64,000 nt of DNA from Sorghum bicolor. Taxonomy: Eukaryota > Streptophyta > Magnoliopsida > Poales > Poaceae. The position numbers and the translations under genes are program-made. Position 1 is the stretch's first letter. Each line of letters opens with the position of its first letter. Below are positions 49,013 to 59,656 of this stretch, in pieces. The stretch covers positions 58,806,156-58,870,155 of the forward strand of contig NC_012874.2 of NCBI RefSeq assembly GCF_000003195.3, in the 5' to 3' direction. The notes beneath the pieces are model-generated. The model was not told where the DNA came from and did no database searches. It saw only the letters and a program-made list of their open reading frames with translations.

Positions 49013-49581
49013 GTGCGCTACACTTCGACGTAAAAGAAAACAAATAAAAAGGAAAACGGGCAATAATAGGGGCAAAATTAATAAAGAAGAAAAGCTGGAA
49101 ACCGTCCCATTGTGTTGGACCTGAGAATCCCCACGTGATCACGTGGCTGACGAGTTGAAGATGGAAACCGGTAGTGACCTGACTGGCCGTTGAGTTTGCA
49201 CTGTAACTCCTATCACATTAAATGTTTGTACAATACTATTTTACACTAAACCGTTATACTATGCAAAATTCAGTATCGTTTAGTATTCGTGTTTTAAAAT
49301 TATTTAGTATTTCATGGTCCTGGGTGTTGGACAAAATAAACTAAACACCTTCAGTACTGCTCGGTATTTTTTCTACTCTGTGTTTACCTTGCGGTGTAGA
49401 ATAATATTCTACACTTAGGGTGTAGAATAGCGATATATATATATATAGTACATACTAAGTATAGACTATTTACAAAACCAAAAACACAACTAGAGAATAA
49501 TTTGTGAGATGATTTTTTAGTCTAATTAGTTCATGATTAGACGCTAACTACTAAATAAAACGAAAGAGCTACCATACCTAA

Positions 49582-49910
49582 GCATCTCCAACAGTTTGAC
49601 AAATGACTTTCTATCTATTTTTTTAGCAAAATGAGGAAAAAACCTTCTCCAACAGTTTGGCATATAAATTTCTCATCTTTTCTAACTTGGTATATCTCTC
49701 TCTAGCGCGCAAATATATGCACGGACTCTTCATTCGCTTAGTGGAGCTCTTCGTTCGTATAGCGGGCCTTTTTGTTTTATTAGCGGGTTTTTGGAAAAGA
49801 AATTTACCAAACTGTTGGAGATAAGATTTTTTTTCCTTCTTATATTATTTTAGGAATTGGAAAACAACAAGATTTGAATAATGATTTTTGCCAACGATTA
49901 AAGATGCTCT
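49582..49910. mobile_element. MITE, 'GAGCATCTCC' family
   Basis: The inverted ends GCATCTCCAACAGTTTG and AAAGATGCTCT bound about 330 bp, flanked by TAA-like triplets. The interior again contains CAACAGTTTGG and CCAAACTGTTGGAGAT in opposite orientations. Confidence 0.68.
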
Positions 49911-50269
49911 TAAACTTTAACACCTTCAACTAAACAGCGTAACACTGGCATAGTGTGTCGATGCTCAAATATTTGAGTCAACACCGGTGCTCTCCATTTT
50001 CATATAGGGCTGCAGTGGCAAGCATCGCAGAGAGAACAATATGTAAGCAATTAATTTACTCATCGATTATAATGTCTCATCTCCTCAAAGTCACCTACAA
50101 GTGGGGCTATGTTTTTTCTCCCAAGACAAAGCATCGGTGCATGAACTTTCCTCGTTGCTTTATTTTCCGATGCTTCAATTCCATCCTGCAGTGTGTGGCA
50201 TCGATGCGCATGCATGCAAACGGAAAATGAGGCAAAACAACACACTGTGACTACTGAGGCTATGCATGT

Positions 50270-50600
50270 TTAATGAGAGTATCATATATATTAAATAGGG
50301 TGTCACATAAGCAAAATTGCTGACTTGACAGAGTCATTAAATGAAGGAGTTTCATCACATGAGAGAAGAGTTTTCCTCATTGGCCAGTCTCAGTGAGGGT
50401 TTCACCAGGATGTTATGCACATTTATTAGAGCGCTATGTCAGCAAAATTGCACTTTTTGCATGAAACGAAGAGGAAAGAGAAGGAAGTAGTTTCACCATG
50501 GTGAAACCCCACGGGCGTTGTTTCCCATGCGGTGAAATGAGATGAAATTCGCACTGAGGGCTAAATCGTTTCACCATCTTGCATGTGATCCAATCATTTT
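50270..50600. repeat. possible MITE pair, 'GGTTTCA' type
   Basis: The segments GGAGTTTCATCACATGAGAG, TTGGCCAGTCTCAGTGAGGG and CGCACTGAGGGCTAAATCGT occur as partial inverted copies, with TTTCACC/GGTGAAA words throughout. This resembles a grass MITE with GTCTCAGTG...CACTGAGAC ends, but the borders are broken and no target duplication is certain. Confidence 0.4.
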
Positions 50601-50604
50601 GCAG

Positions 50605-51335
50605 TAAAAATGTGTGGCATCGATCACAAAAAATCTAGCGATAACTCTTGATAGCAATAGAAATGTGTTGTATTAACTCTTGGCAGCAAAAATCTAGCGA
50701 CTATAAAATGTGTGGCATCGTTCCAATAACTCTTGATAGCAATAGAAATGTGTGGCATCGATCAAAAAAAATCTAGCGATAACTCTTTATAGTCGATCCA
50801 ATCATTTTGCAGCTTGAACTCTAAAATTCATGAGACTCGGTTACCTATTATTTATAGTGTTAATAACTTTGGCGGAGAGACGACTGTGGGTTCGCTGGTA
50901 CGCTGTGAGTAGCTGCAGCACACGGCTCACAGGTCACGGCTTTGCACCTGCACTGCACGTACGCCGACAGCGTGTCTATGCGTGCCAACATCTCTGAGCT
51001 CTTGTATTCAAAGTTAAAATACACATGCAAATTTTATATAAAAAAATACGCATGGAAAAACAAATAGCATTCTACCTTCATCATAATTCGCAGTGAAACA
51101 TCTTATTATATACTTCCACCATTTCAAATTATAAAATATTTTAGTATTTACACATATATTGACTTTACTATGTATCTATACACATAGTCTATATCTAGAT
51201 ACATAGTAAAATACATAGATACATAATAATGTAGTAAAAACAATATATTTATCACAAAGCACCCACGCCGCGCAAAAATCTAGCGATAACTCTTGATCCA
51301 TATATAGCAATAGAAATGTGTTGTATTAATTCTTC
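50605..51335 (+). repeat. dispersed short direct repeats, 'AAATCTAGCGATAACTC' type
   Basis: A word of about 40 bases, AATCTAGCGATAACTC with TTGATAGCAATAGAAATGTG, recurs wholly or in part near 50630, 50690, 50725 and 50770, and again at about 51275. GTGTGGCATCG is interspersed. The spacing is irregular (about 35-90 bp in the main cluster) and no repeat is perfectly conserved throughout. It does not look like a CRISPR array. Confidence 0.7.
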
Positions 51336-51721
51336 AGGAAAGTAGAAATCGTAAGCTTTTTTTAGGAGTCGAGGCGCGAGGACAACGGCTCCACTTACTC
51401 CTGTAGGGTTCACACATTCTTCCCGTGACCGTGATTTACACACATAGAGACAGGCATGGTCTAAACACATTCATGCACTCCCACACAACCACAGAAAAAA
51501 ACGAAAGCAAAATAAAATATAGGCCGGGGTGATTTTACAAAAAAAAAAAGGTCAGCCCCTAAAAATGTACGGAGTCTTGTTCTATGTCATCAAGTGAAAT
51601 CCCAACATTTTTAGACGTAGCTAGGTACGGTGGCGCATAGGAGATATCTTTCATAGGGCATTAATTTGTTTATACTGTACAAACCGCCTCTAATAAAAAA
51701 TGGATAAGGGATGACGATTGC

Positions 51722-51962
51722 GGCCTTGTTTATTTCCAAAATTTTTTACAAAATAGGAATAGTAGCACTTTCGTTTGTATTTGACAAATATTATCTAATT
51801 ATAGACTAACTAGGCTTAAAAGATTCGTCTCGTCAATTTCGACCAGACTGTGCAATTAGTTTTTATTTTCATCTATACTTAATATTCCATACATACGTCT
51901 AAAAATTCGATGTGACGAGAAATTAAAAAATTTTGCAAAATTTTTGGCAACTAAACAAGGCC
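51722..51962. mobile_element. Tourist-like MITE, 'GGCCTTGTTTA' family
   Basis: The ends GGCCTTGTTTATTTCC and GCAACTAAACAAGGCC enclose 241 bp with the family core AGGCTTAAAAGATTCGTCTC. No clear target duplication remains. Confidence 0.78.
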
Positions 51963-52268
51963 ACCGGTGGTTTTCTCGGGCTTTTTTTTCCAGCACAGAA
52001 AACGAGAGAATATCATCGTTGAAAGTTTGAGGCACATGCCGAACGAGCCTTGACCGATTTCCCTGCTGTATACACAGCCGCCGCCGTGGTCTGGTAGCTG
52101 ACCACCGGGTGGACGAGACGGACACGACGACGACGGGATGGAACCGCCGCTACCTACGCGCCTGCCCTCTGGCCAGCTCTGAGCCGCCTGCCTCTCTGAC
52201 TGGCTGCTGGCCGGGGGTGTGTGATTGCTAGGTGCGCCCCAACCGCATAATAGGGCTTTGTTTACTTA

Positions 52269-52654
52269 GGCCTGTTTAGTTCAAAAAAATTTGCAAAATT
52301 TTTCAGATTCTTCGTCACATCGAATCTTTAGACGTATGTATGGAGTATTAAATATAGACGAAAATAAAAACTAATTGCACAGTTTGGTCGAAATTGACGA
52401 GACGAATCTTTTGATCCTAGTTAGTCTATGATTAGATAATATTTGTCAAATACAAACGAAAATGTCACTATTCATATTTTGCACAAACATAGAACATTAA
52501 ATATAATTAAAAAATAGCTAATTACACAGTTTATTTATAATTTAAAAGAAATCTTTTAATTTTAATTAGTTTATAATTAGACAATATTTATCAAATACAA
52601 ACGAAAATACTACCATATTTATTTTACAAAGAAAAATTGTAACTAAACAAGGTC
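52269..52654. mobile_element. composite Tourist-like MITE upstream of CHS
   Basis: The left end GGCCTGTTTAG is preceded by TTA. The first half runs to CACTATTCATATTTTGC (about 52490), where one family member would be nearing its end. The sequence then restarts within the family core (ACATAGAACATTAAATATAA) and finishes with AACTAAACAAGGTC. It therefore looks like two partial copies joined in the same orientation. It ends about 250 bp before the CHS TATA box. Confidence 0.7.
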
Positions 52655-52725
52655 TAGCAGGTGTATAGTACTAGTAGACACGCCACTGCTGCCGCCGTCC
52701 GCCCGCGCGCCCGCGGCCACGCGAC

Positions 52726-52873
52726 CCAACTAACCCCGGCCGGGCGCTCCAATGGGCGGGGCGGCGACGACCCACGGCACGCGTGTGCGCGCGGGCGCCA
52801 CCACACCACCTCCCCGTCGCCGCCGCACACGTGGCGACCCATCCGCCCGTCCAACTGACCTAACCCGGCCAAT
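52726..52873 (+). promoter_or_regulatory. CHS proximal promoter: MYB-like and G-box-like motifs
   Basis: Within 180 bp of the TATA box are CCAACTAACCCC (52727), a G-box core CACGTGGC at 52828-52835, CCAACTGACCTAACCC (52851) with a MYB core CAACTG, and CCAAT at 52869. Flavonoid promoters are commonly driven by MYB plus bHLH factors and by bZIP factors at ACGT cores. That these sites are used here is inference. Confidence 0.5.
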
Positions 52874-52904
52874 TACCCGTCGCCGTCCTCCGCGCGCGCG
52901 GGGC

Positions 52905-52911
52905 TATATAA
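52905..52911 (+). promoter_or_regulatory. TATA box of CHS
   Basis: TATATAA in a GC-rich setting, 213 bases before the CHS start codon. Transcription would be expected to begin near 52935-52945. The inferred leader (to 53123) contains no ATG, so the CHS start is the first one met by scanning ribosomes. Confidence 0.75.
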
Positions 52912-53123
52912 CCACCCCGCGAGCCTCCTCTGCCATTACAAGAGAGCAAGCGCAGCTGAGCCCTCTAGCTCCTGCCTCTCCAGACACACACAGCTGCTGC
53001 TGTCGAAGCTCGATCTCTTTCTCCGACGATCCGGATCGAAGTAGCTAGCTAGCGGCCGATCCATCGATCGACGTGCTTGCCGCCTCTCTGGTACAACGTA
53101 GAGAGAAAGATCCGATAGAGACG

Positions 53124-56100
53124 ATGGCCGCCGCGACTGTGACCGTCGAGGAGGTGAGGAAGGCGCAGCGCGCGACGGGCCCGGCCACCGTGCTGGCGAT
53201 CGGGACGGCGACGCCGGCCAACTGCGTGCACCAGGCCGACTACCCGGACTACTACTTCCGGATCACAAAGAGCGAGCACATGACCGAACTCAAGGAGAAG
53301 TTCAAGAGGATGTGTGAGTATCTTTGTCTCTCTTTGTATCTCTCATCTATCTACCTCTATTCTCTCCCTCTGTCGTCGTCGTCTCGTCGTCTCGATCATC
53401 GCTTAGCTCTACACATCAATCTGTCAGGCAGAAGCTTGATCACTCACATCGTCGTCTCCTGTTTTTTCTTGTTTCATTCACGTCAGCCATCATCGACTAG
53501 GCATTAGCGAGGTATAGCTAGCTTCTTGATCCTGCTGCACATAGCTGATTCCTCGTAGTTTTACGTCCTCGCACCACTCACACACTTTATACGACCAAGT
53601 TAATTAATTACTCTGAATATATTTTTCACCAGTGAAGACTACTGAAGAGAAAACTGCGGTCATCTCTTCGTTTTTTTACAGATTCCAAAAGTTTTCGAGC
53701 AAACAAATTCAAATAGTTTTTTTTTGTTTTTTCTAAATTGAAATATACATAGTACTAGTACACACAGTAATTTCTATAGGACGTTACTACAAAAAGCAAA
53801 ACTTGTGTGGACCATAAAAACCCCATGTTCCAGGATTTAGGGAGGGTCAGGTGCCAGAAGGACGCTAGGTTAGGTTTTGGGTACGGTAAGTAGGCATGCA
53901 GCGCCCATCAACGAGCTAAGCACACACAACAAGCATGTATGCATTCTAGCTGGACCAAAACCGTATATACTCTATGGCAAGGATGAAAAATATAAACCAG
54001 GGTCAACGGCCGTCCCAACAACACGGATCGTCGCGTACCACTACCACCACTTTGTATATGATTAATTATTAACTACAAGTTTGTTGGTATACCCTCATCA
54101 ACATCATCAAGTAAGCATTCTCTTGAAAAATTTTAAAAAGGGAAACTGATTAGTAAACTGCTAGTAGCCTCCAGGCTAATAATAAAAAATTTCCGGCAGC
54201 AGCTTGTTGCCGGCCGGCCTTGTTGATCCTTTCATCCTTCCTTGGCGCCTTGCCTCCAGCATGGCACGCCCACGACAAACTACCCTACCGTATATATATA
54301 CCAGTCCAATATACAGCTTTGTTTCTCTCTAATTCATCGTTTTGGTAGAAACAAATGAAAGATAAATGTAATTAAATATACTGATTGTACTGGGGCAGGA
54401 GACAAAACTCTACTTAAAGCAGTCTGCATGCTTCACAGGTCGAAGATATATATAGCTTTTTGTACGTGTCACGGGAACGATCACTAGGTGCCACACAGAT
54501 GGCACATCGTCGAGGCTAATCGTCGTTTCTTGTTCTTTGGATCACCGTTGCTCTCACGTACGTGGCACCACTACGTCATGTGGACCTCTCTTAAAGTGGC
54601 ACCACAGCTTTTTTTGTTACCGTGCACCCTAGCTAGGCAGGGCAAGCTGGTACGTACATACTGCGTACAATTCCTATATATGTCTAATCTTCTAGTACTA
54701 TGAGTAGTAGTTCCAGTAATAAAAGTAAAAAAAAAGTGTACGTATATATCTTAGGCCTTGTTTAGTTTACCAACCACAGGCAATCCAGAGCATCGAGTTC
54801 AACCGCCGGACACGGCATACCAGTAGTACACTTTTTCATTCTTTTTGTGGACATTGACATGACATGTTGTAGGACCAGCAGCACCAAGAATAGGTTGGGC
54901 GGGCCCACATGCCAGACAGCAACCGCATGCCGAACGGGGCCGATCCATCGTCTGATCGGCTCGACTCCTGTGTACTACTAGTACTCTTGTTAGTTGAGCA
55001 CAGCACAGCATTGGCACACGCCGTACCTAACCACCACGTTGTGCCGACTGGACCGACCGACCCTTCTCTTTTCTTTTTCGGTTGACCTGTCGTTGCGTGG
55101 ACGACGACGAGCCAGCAGCTACTAGCAACAAGCTTCTCGTACGCAAAAGGCCACAAACTGACCGACGGCGGTCTTGCCTTGACGTCCGTGCACTGGCATG
55201 GCATATCGACGACAACGGTGGTTTTGATTCTGACTCTGTATGACATGAACATGACTGGTGGACTCCTCGCATGCATGCAGGCGACAAGTCGCAGATCCGG
55301 AAGCGGTACATGCACCTGACGGAGGAGTACCTGGCGGAGAACCCCAACATGTGCGCGTACATGGCGCCGTCGCTGGACGCCCGCCAGGACATCGTGGTGG
55401 TGGAGGTGCCCAAGCTAGGCAAGGCCGCGGCGCAGAAGGCGATCAAGGAGTGGGGGCAGCCGAAATCCAAGATCACTCACCTCGTCTTCTGCACCACCTC
55501 CGGCGTCGACATGCCGGGCGCCGACTACCAGCTCACCAAGATGCTGGGCCTGCGGCCCTCGGTCAACCGCCTGATGATGTACCAGCAGGGGTGCTTCGCG
55601 GGCGGCACGGTGCTGCGCGTGGCCAAGGACCTCGCCGAGAACAACCGTGGGGCGCGCGTCCTGGTGGTGTGCTCCGAGATCACCGCCGTCACGTTCCGTG
55701 GACCCTCCGAGTCCCACCTCGACTCCATGGTTGGCCAAGCGCTGTTCGGCGACGGTGCTGCGGCGGTTATTGTGGGAGCTGACCCTGACGAGCGCGTGGA
55801 GCGCCCGCTGTTCCAGCTCGTGTCGGCGTCGCAGACAATCCTGCCGGACTCCGAGGGCGCCATCGACGGCCACCTCCGTGAGGTCGGGCTCACGTTCCAC
55901 CTGCTCAAGGACGTGCCCGGGCTCATCTCCAAAAACATAGAGCGCTCGCTGGAGGAGGCGTTCAAGCCGCTGGGGATCACCGACTACAACTCCATCTTCT
56001 GGGTGGCGCACCCTGGCGGGCCAGCAATCCTGGACCAGGTGGAGGCCAAGGTCGGGCTAGAGAAGGAGCGGATGCGTGCCACGCGCCATGTCCTGTCCGA

Positions 56101-56296
56101 GTACGGCAACATGTCTAGTGCGTGCGTGCTCTTCATCCTCGACGAGATGCGCAAACGCTCCGCCGAGGACGGCCAGGCAACCACCGGCGAAGGCTTCGAC
56201 TGGGGCGTGCTCTTCGGCTTCGGTCCTGGGCTCACCGTCGAGACCGTCGTGCTCCACAGCGTCCCCATCACCACCGGAGCGGCCATCACCGCGTGA
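53124..56296 (+). CDS. CHS: chalcone synthase (two exons: 53124-53313 and 55281-56296)
   Basis: A plant type III polyketide synthase of 401 residues, the usual CHS length. It condenses p-coumaroyl-CoA with three malonyl-CoA to naringenin chalcone, the first committed step of flavonoid and anthocyanin synthesis, as a cytosolic homodimer. Catalytic Cys168 (in QQGCFAGG), Phe219 (ALFGDG), His307 (WVAHPGG) and Asn340 (EYGNMSS) are all present, with gatekeeper Phe269 and the GFGPG loop at 376-380. Thr201, Gly260 and Ser342 sit where true CHS rather than stilbene synthase-like enzymes have them. The intron splits Cys64 after the first base, the conserved CHS intron site, with a GTGAGT donor and a GCAG acceptor. 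The start ATG is first in the leader and has A at -3 and G at +4. The coding GC content is far above the flanks, normal for grasses. Confidence 0.97.
53314..55280 (+). other. CHS intron (1967 bp)
   Basis: A phase-1 intron with donor GTGAGT and acceptor ATGCATGCAG. It is AT-richer than the exons and contains a Tourist-like end (TTAGGCCTTGTTTAGTTT, 54751) without its partner. I see no ORF with recognisable similarity in it. Several short GTACGTAC and ATATATA runs are present. Confidence 0.92.
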
Positions 56297-56700
56297 GATG
56301 AAGTACCACGCCGCGCGCACCGCACCTCGCTCGGTCTCCATGAATCCCTCCTCTCCACAACCACCAGTCGTCGATCGTTCGTGATTATTTGCCTCGTAAC
56401 GCAAATAATGTGCTCTGTATTGTCTGCATAATTGCCGTGTATCGTAGTAGCTGCTATTATTTTCCATGTACTGTTGCCAGTCGCACAATGTGAACATGCA
56501 TGTAAGCCCTGGTAGTAGAACCTTAATTTTAAGGGCGAGCTAGCTCACGGATAAAAGACCGTTGTTATTAATTGTCACTAGCTACTTTAGCATGGATGGT
56601 GAGGTATTGTATACCTGTGTAAGACAAGCTTGGCTGGTTTTTAATATTTTAATTTGTTTATTAGTTTGCTCAGAATAAAACAATTAAGAAGAGCTGTAAT
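56297..56700 (+). other. CHS 3' UTR and polyadenylation region
   Basis: AATAAT at 56403 and AATAAA at 56674 are candidate poly(A) signals; the real end is not determinable from sequence alone. The stretch GAACATGCATGTAAGCCC near 56492 recurs at about 58166, tying the UTR to a downstream duplicate. Confidence 0.5.
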
Positions 56701-57300
56701 GTGGTGATGATGAGCAAAATTGGCTGCCATTTTATTTTTCAGTGCACCTCAAGTTGGTTCTAGTCCTACTATATGTATGAATTAATCCTTGTCCAGTACT
56801 AGTATTCATCATTAACAATAGTGAGAGGCCCATTACCGGTTTCTCTCACTTCATCTGATGTTAAGGGCACGGTGTGCCATGTATCTGTGCATGAAAAGTT
56901 CTAAGCATATACCCTAATGTTTCTTTTTTTTTTTCTCATTTCAAAAACTGCTCTACATGACGTAGAACAAAGTGCAGTTTTAAAATATCGATGAACCGGT
57001 AACGGTGCAAGGCCAGCGAGACGTTTAACAACTTCGTGGGGTTCAATTACTGTGTGAAGAGGAATCATGGGGGTGTCCCGTATCTGGTGTGAGAAGTGGT
57101 CCAAAATTTGCCTCGTTGCCCGCTGCCTGTGCCACGGGCTTGTCATAGGAAAAGTGCTGTCGATGTGGAGAGGACTTGCTTGGGTGGTAGCAGCATGGCC
57201 GGCCGGGTAGAGGCGTAGAGGTCCGGCAGGCCAAAGCCGTGGGATATTAAGGTCCACCGGGGCTCACGGCCCAGCATAAATTATAAGCATTTGTCATTCT
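56650..57300 (+). repeat. CHS 3'-flank unit, copy 1
   Basis: This is the reference copy of a ~600-bp unit. Landmarks are GGTGATGATGAGCAAA, CTCAAGTTGGTTCTAGTCCT, AATAGTGAGAGGCCC, AGGGCACGGTG, AAGAGGAATCATGG, TTTGCCTCGTTGCCCGC and GGAAAAGTGCTG...GTGGAGAGGACTTG. Degenerate copies follow at 57795, 58155, 62265 and 63020. No protein-coding signal. Confidence 0.75.
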
Positions 57301-57307
57301 AAAATAT

Positions 57308-57535
57308 AATCCCTCCATCCAAGTTATAAGACGTTTGATTTTTCTTTATCTTAAATTTAACCACTCGTCTTATTCAAAAAATTTATACAAACATAGGCAA
57401 ATTTAAGTTATTTTTTTAAAAAAATTATTCATAAACCAAGCCACATGACAAAGAAAATGATATTTTGTGTACATTTTTAAATAAGACGAATGGTCAAACT
57501 TGGTGCTAGAAAAGTCAAATATACATGATGTTTCT
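57308..57535. mobile_element. truncated Stowaway-like element
   Basis: It begins ATCCCTCCATCCAAGTTATA, the usual Stowaway start, and continues with AAGACGTTTGA. The expected inverted end is missing; similarity fades after AAGTCAAATATACAT. Confidence 0.55.
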
Positions 57536-57794
57536 TTTTGTTAATGCACTGCACAGAGTGTACTTGCTCATTTACAAAATAAATACCCATCTTTAAGAAT
57601 TCAACTATGTTTATGAAAAATAATATCGATATTTGTATTATCGTTAAATAGAGTTACTACACAGAATATGTCGCATGATTTGTTTAATGATATCTATTTA
57701 TTGTCGCAAACATTAATATATTTTTTATATATATATTTGGGTAAATTTAAGATTCAATTACTTGTCTAGATATGCCATCTGCACTTCGTGTTTA

Positions 57795-58060
57795 TGATGG
57801 AGGAGTAATTTCAAAATATTAGTGAGTCATCAAGGTCCACGGACATTGAATTCAGGATTCAATCAATCAGCGAGGACGAATCATGGATTCACGGTGTTTG
57901 GTACGAGGAGTGGTCCTTATTGTACCTCGATACCCACCGTCTCTATTGCACGGCCTACGGTTTCCTCCTTGACAAGGAAAAGTGTTGACTAATGTGGAGA
58001 GGACTTGAGTGAAGGCACATATGGCCGCCGGATGGTAAGAGCGTATCAAAGGTATCAGCT
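57795..58060 (+). repeat. CHS 3'-flank unit, copy 2 (partial)
   Basis: It carries the second half of the unit: GAGGACGAATCATGG, GGAGTGGTCCTTATTG, CCTCGATACCCACCG, GACAAGGAAAAGTGTTGAC and GTGGAGAGGACTTGAGTG. It also contains AATTTCAAAATATTAG, the uninterrupted form of the site where a MITE sits in copy 4. Confidence 0.7.
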
Positions 58061-59154
58061 GTGACAATGCAGATTAGCATATCACGCGCACAGAGAACCA
58101 GAAGGGTAGTACACAATTCATACTGTTTCAGGTGTTGGATAGCCTAATAAGTCCACTTTAAAATATAAACATACATGTAAGCCCAAGCCCCAAGTAAAAC
58201 CTTAATTTTCAGTGCACGATCATAGTCATGCTCGCCACTTTCTTCCCCTTCCCCTCTCGCCAGAGCACCACCATAGCCATGCTAGCCAGCGACACCAAGC
58301 TCCGGCCATGGTGTCCCCGTCCTGGCCTAGCCCGCCCACCTCACTTTCGCTAGGGCCCTTAAACCGCCTAATCACCATCCCCATCGCCTAGCCAGCCTAC
58401 ATCCCTCCGCTTGGGCTCTTTTATACCTGCTGGAGTTGGAGAAGAAAGCAGAGGGGGAGAACTCGCTAGAATTCTAGCTGCGCGCAGCGGAGCTGGGGAA
58501 AGAGACAGCAGCACAGGTGCGAGAGAGGAAGAAGATGGCAGCTAGGGTAGGGAGAGATGGAACATCATCGGGAGCTCAGGCGCTCAGATCCAACGGCTGC
58601 AGAATTGCGTGTGAATTCTAGGTAAAATACTCAGATGATGTTTAGCATTTTGTTTTATTTTAATTTGTTCGCTCAAAACAAAACAAAATGAATTGTAAAT
58701 GTGGTGATTATGAGCAAATTGGTTTCCATTTTCGGTACACGTCAAGTTGGTTCTGATCCTATGCATGAATCTTTCCAGCTAGTGTTGTATTCAACATTAA
58801 TAATAGTGAGAGGTCGTCCATTATTGCCGGCTTCTGTTCCTGTCTGATGTGGGTCCATTGAAGGGCACGGTGCCATGTAGTATTTGTGCATGACAAGTTC
58901 CACGCATACCCTAACAGTTTCTTTTTTTTTTCGTTTCAAACTGCAATACATGATGATGCAGAAGAAAGTGCAATTTTAAAATACTGAATGATGACTGGTC
59001 ACGGTCCAGGCAATGAGGAGTTCAACTTCAGGGTCTCAATTACTGATAGTGAAGAGGAATCATGGCGGTGTCCCGTGTCTGGTGGGAGAAATGGTCCTCA
59101 GTTTGCCTCGTTGCCCGCCGCCGGAGCCAACTGCCACGGCCTCCTCCTCGACAT

Positions 59155-59427
59155 GGCCTTATTTAGTTGCCACAAAAACCAAAAACTTTTTAAAATTTTT
59201 CGTCACATCAAATATTACGGCACATTTATGGAGCATCAAATATAGATGGAAACAAAAACTAATTTCACAATTTGTCTTGAAAACAAAAACTAATTGCACA
59301 ATTTGTCTTTAAATCGCGGGATGGATCTTTTAAGCCTAGTTACTCTATGATTGGACAATGTTTATCAAATAAAAACGAAAATGCTACAGTAGCGAAATCC
59401 AAAAAATTTTCGGAACTAAACAAGGCC
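59155..59427. mobile_element. Tourist-like MITE, first of a tandem pair
   Basis: The ends GGCCTTATTTAGTTGCC and CGGAACTAAACAAGGCC are followed by TTA. An internal tandem duplication repeats ACAAAAACTAATT.CACAATT at about 59231 and 59263. It is inserted in copy 3 of the CHS flank unit. Confidence 0.78.
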
Positions 59428-59656
59428 TTAGTTCTGATTTTTTTTGTTTTGGTACTGTAGCGCTTTCATTTTTATTTGACAATTATTCTCCAATTATGTA
59501 CTAATTATGCTCAAAAGATTTATCTTATAATTTATAGGTAAATGGTGCAATTAGTTTTTATTTTTATCTATATTTAATGTTATATGTACGGTAAGATTTG
59601 ATGTGACGGAGAATCTTAAATTTTTTTTAGTTTTTTGGATGAACTAAACAAGATTC
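59424..59656. mobile_element. Tourist-like MITE, second of a tandem pair
   Basis: It starts at the GGCC that closes the first MITE (GGCCTTAGTTCTG) and ends GATGAACTAAACAAGATTC. Same family and same orientation of the internal core, but more diverged. The two share their boundary, suggesting one inserted at the edge of the other. Confidence 0.68.

Noticed and set aside
50605..50805. Possible CRISPR-like array
   Set aside because: Irregular spacing, imperfect repeats, plant nuclear context and no cas genes.
53073..53123. Upstream in-frame extension of CHS exon 1
   Set aside because: It would need a non-ATG start inside the leader; the ATG at 53124 gives the standard CHS N-terminus and has a good context.
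54751..54770. Tourist-like end in the CHS intron
   Set aside because: Only one end is present and no mirrored end follows within 500 bp, so it is not called as an element.
55258..56497. Long open frames overlapping CHS exon 2 on both strands (for example 55415-56011 minus and 55258-55782 plus)
   Set aside because: They are by-products of the GC-rich codon use of CHS; none shows a recognisable domain, and the CHS frame is complete.
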